43,779 nucleotides of DNA from the NCBI GenBank assembly GCA_025499625.1, contig JAFMVD010000050.1, positions 1 to 43,779 of the forward strand. Reading direction: 5' to 3'. The notes under the pieces were generated by a model, which saw only the letters and a list, made by a program, of their open reading frames with translations, did no database searches and was not told where the DNA came from. Origin of the DNA: Carboxylicivirga fragile. Lineage in GTDB: Bacteria > Bacteroidota > Bacteroidia > Bacteroidales > Marinilabiliaceae. Positions 1 to 7,628 of this stretch are shown one piece after another (the first letter of the stretch is position 1; each line of letters begins with the position of its first letter). The position numbers were made by a program, and so were the translations under genes.

Positions 1-167
1 AACAAAATAGTTCTTCGAATATTTGCCGTAGCATATAGAGAAGAGCCATTTGTGAAATTATCTTGCTAAAAACTTGTTTTTATCTTAGAATGCTCAGGGA
101 TCATCTCGATGACCGTTCTTTGTGTTCGAACACCCTGTTTATACGCCGTTATCTAATCAAACAAGAG
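1..167. other. Non-coding left edge with two short inverted repeats
   Basis: No convincing gene is visible here. There is a perfect 12-bp palindrome, GTGTTCGAACAC, at 122-133. A second inverted pair, TATACGCCGT (140-149) and ACGGCGCTATA (170-180), is separated by 20 nt and overlaps the stop codon of the DUF4907 gene, which ends at 168. The second pair could be a weak transcription-end hairpin for the minus-strand pair of genes. It has no strong U tract, so this is tentative. Confidence 0.4.
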
Positions 168-509
168 CTACGGCGCTATATACCCAATGGTTTTTATATC
201 TTCATTAGATAAGCTTGGTGACTTTCCTTTTTCTATTTTTTTAATAACCATTTTAGCTGCCGCTTCAGCATCTTCTTTCATTTTAAAAGGATGATAACCA
301 CTAAGGGATGGTATTGATGGTTGATGTATAATTACCTTTTCTTTATTTAAGATGTTGTAACCATAGCCTCCATTTACCGCAATCACCTGATGACTTAGAT
401 GACTAGTTGGCTGACTTAAACTGATGGCAAAAAGTAGAAGTGATCCAGCGATAACTAATAGACCACTGTATCGCTTATCTATTAGTCTTAATACCTTTGT
501 TTTAATCAT
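168..509 (-). CDS. DUF4907 family small secreted or membrane-anchored protein
   Basis: A 113-residue protein that looks like the DUF4907 family of Bacteroidota; its function is unknown. It starts with a basic stretch and one hydrophobic segment (about residues 14-30), followed by a short periplasmic or extracytoplasmic domain with the sequence GGYGYNIL and a helical, Lys/Glu-rich C-terminus. The start at 509 (MIKTKVLRL) is chosen because its ATG overlaps the stop of the Kelch gene by 8 bases (ATGATTAA, 502-509). That suggests translational coupling. A longer in-frame extension upstream would run through the Kelch coding sequence and has no protein-like character. The Kelch gene is directly upstream, and the DUF4270 gene is divergent. 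I am fairly sure of the family from its look and this neighbourhood. Confidence 0.75.
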   Translation of the reverse strand: MIKTKVLRLIDKRYSGLLVIAGSLLLFAISLSQPTSHLSHQVIAVNGGYGYNILNKEKVIIHQPSIPSLSGYHPFKMKEDAEAAAKMVIKKIEKGKSPSLSNEDIKTIGYIAP

Positions 510-1515
510 TGTCGTCTTGTGTTGCGTCGGGATCGAATGTCCAAACATCATCCATATAATACGAAGAACTTCGACCAGTAAGCACATATGGTTTGTTGTC
601 GATGGTGAATGCCACAGCTTCGTATCGAGGCGATCCTTCGTGACTGGTTCGTTGTTCCCATAGATCAAGTACCGGATCGTATTCCCAAACATGGTTATTG
701 GGATAGCCAGGTCCGCCTGTGGCTAAATAACCAAGTCCATTGATGCTAAAAGCGACCCCATTTATTCCTGTCATTTCGTAGTCATCATCATAACTTTCAT
801 CGGTGTTGGCATCTTTACCAATCTTACGTTTTTGTAACCAACTGTTCTCCAGAGGATCGTATTGCCAAAGGTCTTCGAGGTATTCGCCATTATCTGAGCC
901 CATGCAAACATAGGCCTTGTTATTAATCACAAAAGTGCTTGCATCACGTCGTTTTTTACCACCAATACTAACAATCTGTTCCCAACTATCCATGATGGGG
1001 TCATATTGCCAGAAATCTTTAAGAATGTTACCATCATAACCAGTGCCTACATATCCCTTGTCATCAATGCTAAAGGCAACAGATCCATAACGTCCGGTTC
1101 CGCCAAAGTCACTTTTTTGAGTCCACTCATTACTTTCTGGATCGTATTCCCAGGTATCCTTTAGTTTAAATTCGCCATCGTAACCTGTTGTAATGAATCC
1201 TTTGGTTGAAGTACCAAAGGCAACCGCTCCATTACGTGCTGATGCTGGCAAGCTTTTCACCTGTGTCCAAAAATCTTTTTCGGCATCGTAGCGCCAGAAA
1301 TCGTTTAAGCGTTCATCTTCATAACCATCATATCCTGTACCTACATACGCATAATTGCCAACGGTAAAAGCCACAGCATCACTTCGAGGTACGCCTTCGA
1401 ATGAGCCTAAATCAATCCAGTTACCTTGTAATTCTACTTCATCATCATCATCGGAGCAAGAAGCAAATACCATTACGAAAGCAAGCATTACCAATAAGCC
1501 ATTTATTTTCTTCAT
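502..1515 (-). CDS. Kelch-repeat surface lipoprotein
   Basis: A 337-residue lipoprotein. The signal peptide ends in a lipobox with Cys20 (VFASC), followed by SDDDDE. Such acidic residues right after the Cys fit the Bacteroidota lipoprotein surface-export signal. The mature part is a beta-propeller made of six Kelch-like units, each with a G-Y-D-G or similar turn followed by W-x-Y-D-P and a closing W. The internal repeats are very regular. The start at 1515 (MKKINGLL) is preferred because an upstream ATG at 1542 would overlap a -7 promoter box at 1540-1547; the ATG at 1518 is equally possible. The gene leads a two-gene operon with the DUF4907 gene and is divergent from the DUF4270/outer-membrane protein pair. 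It probably makes protein contacts on the outer surface. No enzymatic motif is visible. Confidence 0.88.
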   Translation of the reverse strand: MKKINGLLVMLAFVMVFASCSDDDDEVELQGNWIDLGSFEGVPRSDAVAFTVGNYAYVGTGYDGYEDERLNDFWRYDAEKDFWTQVKSLPASARNGAVAFGTSTKGFITTGYDGEFKLKDTWEYDPESNEWTQKSDFGGTGRYGSVAFSIDDKGYVGTGYDGNILKDFWQYDPIMDSWEQIVSIGGKKRRDASTFVINNKAYVCMGSDNGEYLEDLWQYDPLENSWLQKRKIGKDANTDESYDDDYEMTGINGVAFSINGLGYLATGGPGYPNNHVWEYDPVLDLWEQRTSHEGSPRYEAVAFTIDNKPYVLTGRSSSYYMDDVWTFDPDATQDDND

Positions 1516-1539
1516 CATAATCTGTTTATAATTATGGCT

Positions 1540-1547
1540 CAAATCTA
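1540..1547 (-). promoter_or_regulatory. Probable -7 box of the Kelch/DUF4907 operon
   Basis: On the minus strand this reads TAGATTTG, an exact match to the Bacteroidota -7 consensus TAnnTTTG. It lies about 25 bases before the chosen Kelch start codon. I see no convincing -33 TTG at the usual distance, so the call rests on the -7 box and its position. Confidence 0.5.
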
Positions 1548-1616
1548 AAAATGCAAGTCTTCGTGTGGTAATTTAATCTATGAAATGCGCTTTTTCTCCT
1601 ATACAAGTGTTTTTCA

Positions 1617-1641
1617 TTTCAACAAACGGTTTTTGTTGAAA
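1617..1641. promoter_or_regulatory. Perfect 10-bp hairpin in a divergent intergenic region
   Basis: The arms TTTCAACAAA (1617-1626) and TTTGTTGAAA (1632-1641) are perfectly complementary around a 5-nt loop. The hairpin sits between the divergent Kelch and DUF4270 genes, about 75 bp from the Kelch -7 box and 135 bp from the DUF4270 start. It may be an operator for a dimeric regulator controlling both directions, or a 5' leader hairpin. It is seen directly; its function is inferred. Confidence 0.4.
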
Positions 1642-1775
1642 TTATGCTCTATAAGGTTGCGTTGGTTGAATGACTATTCCTTTTTGTAGAATAAATGTTC
1701 CGATTCATCGAATAGATTTACGGGTCATCATGAGACCGCTTTTATTTGTGTTGTAATTATAGCACAAATAACTCA

Positions 1776-3122
1776 ATGAATATAGAATTATACAAGTACT
1801 CTGTTTTTGGATTTCGCTTTAAATTAATGCTGTTGTTAAGCTTAGTTTATACTTCATGCACAAAAGGGAGTTTAAACCCAGGAAAGGTCTTTGTTAGTTC
1901 ATCGACGTATACCACACTTATCGATTCTGTTACGGTTCAGTTTTCAACCATTAAGCTCGATTCTTTTGTAACATCTTCGGCTTCATCTGCTTTGATAGGT
2001 CACCATGAGCATGCCTTATTGGGAAGTCAGGAGGTGAAAAGTTATTTTCCATTAGTGGCACCCAGCAGTTTTGACTGGGACGATGAAGAGGTGCTGGATA
2101 GTATTGTTCTGCGTTTAGTGCCTAATGGATACTACCTGGGTGATACCACAGAATTGTTTGATTTAGAGGTTTATCCTTTATTCGAGGAGATTGAAACCAG
2201 CGATGATGGGTATTTATATAATCTTCATTCATTTCAGTATGATGAATCAAATAGCTTAGGTAAAAAGCAATTTAGGCCTAAGCCCGGAAAGGGTAGTGCA
2301 ATTGAGGTAAGGCTTAAGGATGAATTTGCACGAGAGATTGTTGATTTTATGCAAGCTTATGAAAATCATGTGGATAAGATAACGCTTTTTAAAGAACGAT
2401 TTAACGGTGTAGTGCTTAACTGTGATAGAAACACAACGAATAGCGTTTTAGGTATCACCTTAGCAGATTCGGTACCACATGTGCGATTGTATTCACACAA
2501 GGTATCCCTCGAAAAAGAAACCATAATCAGGGATTTAAATCTGGAAGTGTCGTCGCGTAATTTTAATCAATTTATTAATCATGATTCGGATAACGATTAT
2601 TCTACGATTGCATCCGGACAAGATAAATTGGTAGAAACAGCAAGCAATGGCCTTTTGGCTTTACAGGCAGGATCGGGTTATGAAATCCGTGTCGACTTTC
2701 CATATTTAAATAATTTGCTTGAGATAAAACAGTTAGGTCATGAGGTGAAAGCTGAATTACACATTCGACCCAACTCAAAGTTAAGCCCATGGAGTGAGTT
2801 GCCTGATCTGGTTTATATATCGGAGTTGGATCGTATTAACGCCAACAGAAATCCATTATTAACGAGTGAAGAGACTGCATTAAGTGGAACCTTATACTTA
2901 GATAAAGTCTACAATGAGGAAACGTTTTATGTGTTCGATGTTTCCGATTATCTCAATTATCGCCTCACTGAGAGTATTGTTGATACTGAAAAAGGTTTAG
3001 TGTTTAGTCTTCCAAGCGATGATTTGGTTAACTCATTTGCCAGTTTAATCGTGAACGGATCAAGTTTTTCAAACAACGCATCACAATTATATATCTACTA
3101 CTATTATTATGACAATCAATAA
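1776..3122 (+). CDS. DUF4270 family lipoprotein
   Basis: A 448-residue protein resembling the DUF4270 family, large beta-rich lipoproteins found widely in Bacteroidota and of unknown function. A signal peptide ends in a lipobox at Cys28 (VYTSC). Recognisable features are the early DSVTVQFSTIKLDS strand region and the DWDDEEVLDSIVLRL segment. The C-terminal half has further strand-rich stretches and ends in a Tyr run. The ATG at 1776 is chosen over a TTG ten codons upstream because it gives a conventional signal peptide. The last 14 bases overlap the next gene, an outer-membrane beta-barrel, so the two are co-transcribed and probably co-translated. The Kelch and DUF4907 genes are divergent from it. 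Together they look like one surface module. Confidence 0.85.
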   Translation: MNIELYKYSVFGFRFKLMLLLSLVYTSCTKGSLNPGKVFVSSSTYTTLIDSVTVQFSTIKLDSFVTSSASSALIGHHEHALLGSQEVKSYFPLVAPSSFDWDDEEVLDSIVLRLVPNGYYLGDTTELFDLEVYPLFEEIETSDDGYLYNLHSFQYDESNSLGKKQFRPKPGKGSAIEVRLKDEFAREIVDFMQAYENHVDKITLFKERFNGVVLNCDRNTTNSVLGITLADSVPHVRLYSHKVSLEKETIIRDLNLEVSSRNFNQFINHDSDNDYSTIASGQDKLVETASNGLLALQAGSGYEIRVDFPYLNNLLEIKQLGHEVKAELHIRPNSKLSPWSELPDLVYISELDRINANRNPLLTSEETALSGTLYLDKVYNEETFYVFDVSDYLNYRLTESIVDTEKGLVFSLPSDDLVNSFASLIVNGSSFSNNASQLYIYYYYYDNQ

Positions 3123-4356
3123 AACAAGCTTTGTCTTTTTATTCATTATATGCTTCTCGTTTTACTTTAAAGGGGAGGCTCAAAACAGTGTGTCTTCCCC
3201 TTATTCTATCTTTGGTGTTGGAGTGCTCGAACCTAAAAGTGATGCTACAAATGCTGGTATGGGACACACAGGTATTGCGCTTTCATCCGATGGATACATC
3301 AATACTTTAAACCCTGCATCGTTATCAGGCCTTGATAGCACCACCTTTTTATTTAATATTCAAGGCAAGGCATCGTTTTCAAAATTTGAAACTCAGCTCG
3401 AGTCGCAACATAATTTTGATGCCAATCTGGATGCTTTTCAAATGGCTTTTAAAGTGAATCGGAATTGGGGAATGAGTTTTAGTTTGCAGCCATTCTCAAG
3501 TATTGGCTATAATATTTACAGCGAGAAATATATTCTGGGCACCATGTCAACCTATCCTGTCGAATACATTGGCGAAGGTGGTATTTCGCAGGTGTCATGG
3601 TCGAATGGGATAAGGATAGCAAAAGGATTTTCGCTCGGTTTAAGTGCTTCTTTTTTGTGGGGTAATACCGATGTTATTGAAAATTCGTACTATCCAAGTA
3701 TAACTGGTGAGACCATAACAAACAGCAGATCGTATAAAGTCAACTCTTTGTTATTAGAATATGGTTTTCAATACCACCAGCCAATAGGATCGAGTGTCCT
3801 GTCTTTTGGGGCTAGGATAAATACAGAATCGCAATTGCATAATTCGTATGAACACAACATTAGTAACGATAACGGAGTTCAATTGCTAGAATCATCGGAT
3901 GGAGGGGCTGATCTTTTTCTTCCTTGTAGTTATGGCTTTGGTGTAGCCTTACAATTTCGTGATGCCTGGTTGTTCACAGGCGATTACCGTTATGGAAATT
4001 GGAGTGAAAGTCAATTAAATATTGGTGCGGGTGAATATAAGGATACCCATGGAGCGAGTTTAGGTATTCAGTTCACACCACAGAAGAATTATTATAGGTC
4101 GTATTTTAATCAAATAAAATACCGTGCTGGAGTTTTTTACAATCAAAACTATTTTGCTATTAATGGTATTAACCTCGATGAAAAAGGTGTGACATTTGGA
4201 GCTACATTGCCGGTTAAAGCATCAAAAATAAATATAGCTTATGAGTACAAGCAAAGTGGCACGATGGAGGGTGGTCTGATTAAAGAAAACTACCACAATA
4301 TTAAAGTGGGTTTCACCTTTAACGAAACTTGGTTTAGAAAAAGTAAATTTCAATAA
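3109..4356 (+). CDS. Outer-membrane beta-barrel protein (PorV/FadL-like)
   Basis: A 415-residue protein with a cleavable signal peptide (cleavage likely after GEAQ, residue 25). The mature N-terminus reads SPYSIFGVGVLEP, followed by NAGMGHTGIAL and NPASL. This pattern is typical of Bacteroidota outer-membrane proteins of the PorV/FadL type. The rest is alternating aromatic and polar beta-strands, and the end, VGFTFNETWF, fits a last barrel strand, although the chain runs on a few residues to SKFQ. It overlaps the DUF4270 gene by 14 bp. It may be the membrane channel or anchor for the DUF4270 and Kelch lipoproteins. The substrate cannot be read from the sequence. Confidence 0.8.
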   Translation: MTINKTSFVFLFIICFSFYFKGEAQNSVSSPYSIFGVGVLEPKSDATNAGMGHTGIALSSDGYINTLNPASLSGLDSTTFLFNIQGKASFSKFETQLESQHNFDANLDAFQMAFKVNRNWGMSFSLQPFSSIGYNIYSEKYILGTMSTYPVEYIGEGGISQVSWSNGIRIAKGFSLGLSASFLWGNTDVIENSYYPSITGETITNSRSYKVNSLLLEYGFQYHQPIGSSVLSFGARINTESQLHNSYEHNISNDNGVQLLESSDGGADLFLPCSYGFGVALQFRDAWLFTGDYRYGNWSESQLNIGAGEYKDTHGASLGIQFTPQKNYYRSYFNQIKYRAGVFYNQNYFAINGINLDEKGVTFGATLPVKASKINIAYEYKQSGTMEGGLIKENYHNIKVGFTFNETWFRKSKFQ

Positions 4357-4428
4357 TGTTGTTAAAGGCCTAAAGATTAGGCAGAAATGAGTTTATAGAT
4401 AATTGAGGAGAATGTGTACTTGAAGTGT

Positions 4429-4540
4429 TAGGTGAGTTTAAGCAATTCCAGTGGATTAACCGTAGTTTTTATGAACGAAGCAGGTGAAGTCGGCGGGCGT
4501 TTTGTCCAGCTATGGCGGGAAGCCTAGCGGCTTGAGCGAA
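4429..4540. repeat. Dispersed intergenic repeat, diverged copy
   Basis: This stretch aligns by eye with the second halves of two better copies, at 4664-4855 and 10052-10262. Shared landmarks in order are GGTGAGTTTAA, CAATT(T/C)CAGT, TAGTTTTT, GAACGAAG/GAGCGAAG, GTCGGCGG, and AAGCCT..CGGCT(T/C)GAGC. The left, hairpin-forming half is degraded. It is non-coding and lies between an outer-membrane protein gene and a convergent lipoprotein gene. Confidence 0.6.
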
Positions 4541-4663
4541 AGGAACAGTTCGGGTAACAATAATACCTTAAACGTGTGAAATAATATATGAACCTCGCCC
4601 CGATAGCTAACGGTAGCGTCCTAAACACTTTTATTCAAAGCTCTAAACATCTTGTTGCCAAAA

Positions 4664-4855
4664 GGCCTCAGCAGGTGAGGCAAAAAACAAGGTTGAGATG
4701 ACGCTTAAGAATTGTTTTTTGTTTGAGCCTTTTCGAGGAACGAGAAAGGGTGAGTTTAAAACAATTTCAGTCATCAACTGTAGTTTTTTGAGCGAAGCTG
4801 GTGTAGCCTAGACCTTTTTTGCTTCCGTTTTTTGTGTCATGACAAAAAATGAAGT
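4664..4855. repeat. Dispersed intergenic hairpin repeat, copy A
   Basis: Parts in order: a small inverted repeat GCCTCA/TGAGGC (4665-4681); a long imperfect hairpin, 4698-4774, bounded by ATGAC and GTCAT with inner arms built on ATTGTTTT and AAACAATT and a loop of GAGGAACGAG; a spacer with TAGTTTTTTGAGCGAAG; and a perfect AT-rich hairpin, TTTTTTGT/ACAAAAAA (4828-4849). The same order of parts recurs at 10052-10262. It carries no open reading frame of protein character. It may be a REP/MITE-like element or a relic of one; no target-site duplication was identified. The remaining DNA to 4937 holds a 13-T run (4924-4936) and nothing else recognised. Confidence 0.7.
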
Positions 4856-4937
4856 CAGGTTTGGGCGGATAGCCCAATTGATAAAACTATTAGGACAACT
4901 TTGGTTTGCTACTCATCTTTTCATTTTTTTTTTTTTA

Positions 4938-5399
4938 TTAAAACATAAGCACATCTTCTTCCTTTATGAATTGTTGAATTTCAAACTTGTGACCTTCCGC
5001 ATCATCAAAGAAGAAAGAGCGAAGTGGAATGCTTTCAAAGTGCTTCATTTCGGTTAAATTATACACGTTTAATTGTCCAACTCTTTTGTATTCTTCATCT
5101 ACATTGTTGGTAGTTAATGAGAACAAGGTGCTACCTGCTACATCAGTACTGTCTTTTTCTTCTACTATACCCAAAAAAGCTTTTTCATTAACCTGATAAA
5201 CACGCGCAAAGCCTTGATCCATGACTAAGTCTAATTGCAGTGTGTTCTCCATGAAGTCAATGCCGTACTTGAAATCTTTATAATACAAGAAGGTAATGGA
5301 TGATGAATATTTCATGTTTTTTTCCTTTTCTGTTTTTTGAGTGCAGCAAGTCATAATTGTGATAAATACAATTAATAGTATTTGAGGTTTTGTTTTCAT
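4938..5399 (-). CDS. VOC (glyoxalase)-fold lipoprotein
   Basis: A 153-residue protein with a lipoprotein signal (TIMTCC, Cys18 or Cys19). The remainder looks like a single vicinal-oxygen-chelate domain: ITFLYYKDFKYGIDFMENTL at the start of the fold, GFARVYQVNEKAFLGIVEE in the middle, and SFFFDDAEGHKFEIQQF at the end. The final segment resembles the F-x-DP-x-G-x-x-F-E-I strand of VOC proteins. Possible metal ligands are a His/Glu in the last strand, but a full set is not obvious. A lipid anchor on a VOC domain is unusual, since most are cytosolic. The gene is followed downstream by non-coding repeat DNA and preceded by a YdeI-like gene in the same direction. Confidence 0.65.
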   Translation of the reverse strand: MKTKPQILLIVFITIMTCCTQKTEKEKNMKYSSSITFLYYKDFKYGIDFMENTLQLDLVMDQGFARVYQVNEKAFLGIVEEKDSTDVAGSTLFSLTTNNVDEEYKRVGQLNVYNLTEMKHFESIPLRSFFFDDAEGHKFEIQQFIKEEDVLMF

Positions 5400-5471
5400 T
5401 ACATCATATGTTTTCGTTCAAAGCCTAACAAAGTACAGGAATAGTAGTTAAATTAACTCTTGCACTTTATC

Positions 5472-6047
5472 TTATCTGAATTGCTTGGGTTTCATATTTA
5501 GCATGGCGTTATCTGCTATTTCTAATACCCTCTTTTGTCTTGTCTCTTTTCGTTTAGCAGAAACAACCCAGTATAATAAACCCTTTTTTACCGATTTACT
5601 CAAACCCTTAAAGTATTGCGCTGCGCCATCATGTTTTTCCAGTTCATCTTCTAAATCTTGTGGAACAACCAATGCTTCAATTTCATCTAAAATAGTCCAC
5701 GAACCATTTTCTTTGGCAATTTCAATGCTCTTAAAACCTGCTTCTTGCATAAGGCCTTGGTCAATTAAGGTAAGCACTTTGTCCTTATTTATCTTCGACC
5801 AATTACTCTTTGCTTTTCGTTTGCTAAAATATTGTTTGAATTTCTCACTGTCAATGCTCTTTTTAACGCTATCAATCCAACCAAAACAAAGTGCTTCATC
5901 AACCGACTCACTCCAGCTCATATTATGACTGGGAGAGCTTTTCTTATGAAAAATAACCCATACGGCTTCTTTTTTATCGTGGTTCAACTCCAGCCATTTT
6001 CTCCACTCATTTTGGTTAGCAGGCCTAAAGGTCTCAATATCTGTCAT
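5472..6047 (-). CDS. YdeI/OmpD-associated family protein (paralogue 1)
   Basis: A 191-residue cytosolic protein of the YdeI (bacteriocin-protection/OmdA-like) family. Hallmarks are EWRKWLELNH near the N-terminus, then VWVIFHKK, the strongly conserved EALCFGWIDS, and YFSKRKAKSNWS. The C-terminal half contains the family's helical region with LLYWVVSAKRKETRQKRV. Length matches the usual 180-200 residues. Members have been linked to peptide or bacteriocin tolerance, but their biochemical role is unknown. A second copy lies at 8800-9366, and the two share the W-x-x-W and CFGWID blocks. The start at 6047 gives the normal family N-terminus. Confidence 0.82.
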   Translation of the reverse strand: MTDIETFRPANQNEWRKWLELNHDKKEAVWVIFHKKSSPSHNMSWSESVDEALCFGWIDSVKKSIDSEKFKQYFSKRKAKSNWSKINKDKVLTLIDQGLMQEAGFKSIEIAKENGSWTILDEIEALVVPQDLEDELEKHDGAAQYFKGLSKSVKKGLLYWVVSAKRKETRQKRVLEIADNAMLNMKPKQFR

Positions 6048-6157
6048 ATGGAAGTTTCTGTTTTTATGGATTGGGTCTGTTTAATGAGCTTTTAAAACAC
6101 AATTGTTTCAAACGAAAAAGTAGCCAAAACTACGTTTTTACAGTAAGCCTTCAAATA

Positions 6158-7081
6158 TTAATTTGCCGATGCATTCTCTATGTATTCTTTCGGACTCACA
6201 CCCACCTTCTTTTTGAACAGTCGAGAAAAATACTGCGGATATTCAAAGCCTAGCTTGTAGGCTGTTTCTGAAATAGAGGCATGGGGAGCCAGCAAAAGAT
6301 TCTTTGCTTCTTCAACTAAATACAAGTTAATTTGGTCAACAGCTGTTTTTCCTGTTTCAGCTTTAATGGTGTCGCGCATGTACCTATGACTCACACCTAA
6401 CTGGTTTGCCAACCATTCAACCGTTGGTATTCCTTTTTCTTCTAATTGATCCGATTCAAAATACACATCCAGTATTTCCTTAAAACGTGTAAAGAGTGCC
6501 TTATTAATGTCTTTTCGGTTCAGGAACTGACGCTTGTAAAAGCGGTCGGCATATTTTAGCAAGGCTTCCAAATGGGTTAGAATAATTTCCTTACTAAACT
6601 CATCCTGGTTGTTCTGATATTCTGCTTCGATGTTTTTTAAAATTGACTTTATGGTAAGCTCTTCCTTCGGACTTAGGTGCAACGCTTCATTTACATTGTA
6701 GTTGAAGAAATTATATTTCTTAATACGCTTCTGAATATCGAGCCCCCGAATAAAATCTTCGTGAAAAGCGATAAACCACGATTCGGAACTAATAACAATA
6801 TCTTTAACGGTATAGGTTTGATTGGGTGCCGAAAACAATAATGTTCCAGTTTCGCAATCGTACTTTGTGCGGCCATAAAGTATTTCGCCCGAAACAATGT
6901 TCTTTAAACTGATGATGTAAAACTGGTTGGTATAACTCACTTCTTTGTTTGAAGAAACACAATTTTGTACTTCATCAGCATTCATGCTTTTATGCCCGAT
7001 GCTAAAAAGAGGATTCTCAGGATCAGGTAAGTTCTGCGCCCGATTAAATTCCGTTATATTATTAAAAATGATAGCTTCCAT
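6158..7081 (-). CDS. AraC-family transcriptional regulator
   Basis: A 307-residue regulator. The first ~190 residues form a cupin-like sensing domain, as in the AraC_binding type (FYIISLKNIVSGE, TLLFSAPNQTY). The last ~100 residues are a two-helix-turn-helix AraC DNA-binding domain with LANQLGVSHRYMRDTIK, ISETAYKLGFEYPQYFSRLFKK and a GVSPKEYI ending. The ATG at 7081 is chosen because a longer reading frame from 7114 would overlap the end of the upstream gene in another frame and add no domain. It follows a frameshifted membrane-protein gene by about 10 bases and an SDR gene, so the three probably form one transcript. Regulators of this type often control a neighbouring oxidoreductase, here likely the SDR. 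Confidence 0.88.
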   Translation of the reverse strand: MEAIIFNNITEFNRAQNLPDPENPLFSIGHKSMNADEVQNCVSSNKEVSYTNQFYIISLKNIVSGEILYGRTKYDCETGTLLFSAPNQTYTVKDIVISSESWFIAFHEDFIRGLDIQKRIKKYNFFNYNVNEALHLSPKEELTIKSILKNIEAEYQNNQDEFSKEIILTHLEALLKYADRFYKRQFLNRKDINKALFTRFKEILDVYFESDQLEEKGIPTVEWLANQLGVSHRYMRDTIKAETGKTAVDQINLYLVEEAKNLLLAPHASISETAYKLGFEYPQYFSRLFKKKVGVSPKEYIENASAN

Positions 7082-7091
7082 TATTAGCAAT

Positions 7092-7599
7092 TTATTCTTG
7101 TTTCTCAGCTTCAATTAACTGCTTGTTGTAATTCTCAATTCTTGCAGAGGCGGTACCATCAATCAACAATATAACTACTAACATAGCAATGCTTGTTATC
7201 AAACCTGCCCGCCAACCCGAAGAGTTAACAAAGATTATTACAATGGCGCAAATGGCAATAATAATAGGAATAGCTGTAAAAACTATGTTTTTGTATTCTT
7301 TTTATTGTGGCATCGGCACGTTCTAACTCCGATTGAACAAAGGCTGGTGCATCGGCATGATAAGCTTTCTCAAATTGTGAAACTCTGGCTTTATTGGTAA
7401 AGAATAAGCCAAAGCCAATTATCATGAGCATAACACCAGCTACCAATGTGGGTATAATATAGGCTTTGGCCATGTCGGTTTTACCCAGTTGCCAAAAACC
7501 AATACTTGCGGCTACAAATAAAATTCCAAATACTATGAAAAAAGGTGTTGAAAACAATTCGGCTTTTGCCCAATCGCTTGCTGATTTTAGTATATCCAT
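7092..7599 (-). pseudogene. Small integral membrane protein gene with a frameshift
   Basis: The first ~95 codons encode two membrane spans (about residues 18-35 and 47-66) and a soluble helix ending in SELERADATIK. In that frame the protein then turns into low-quality sequence (HSFYSYSYYYC) and stops at 7225. Shifting one base at the five-T run 7299-7303 (five A on the coding strand) restores a natural continuation: EYKNIVFTAIPIII, a third and fourth membrane span, and a charged tail ending EAEKQE at a stop at 7092-7094. With one base fewer in the run the product would be 168 residues. I infer a single-base insertion, either a real mutation or a sequencing error in a homopolymer. The family is not recognised. 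It lies between the SDR and AraC genes in one likely transcript. Confidence 0.75.
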
Positions 7600-7628
7600 G
7601 GTCTTGTGCTTTTTAATAATTCAGTAAT

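Noticed and set aside
4839-5057. A 72-codon plus-strand open frame across repeat DNA and the end of the VOC lipoprotein gene
   Set aside because: It begins in the AT-rich hairpin of repeat copy A, crosses a 13-T run, and continues antisense to a real gene.
5485-5928. A 147-codon plus-strand open frame
   Set aside because: It is antisense to the YdeI-like gene at 5472-6047, which has clear family motifs. The plus-strand product has no coherent features.
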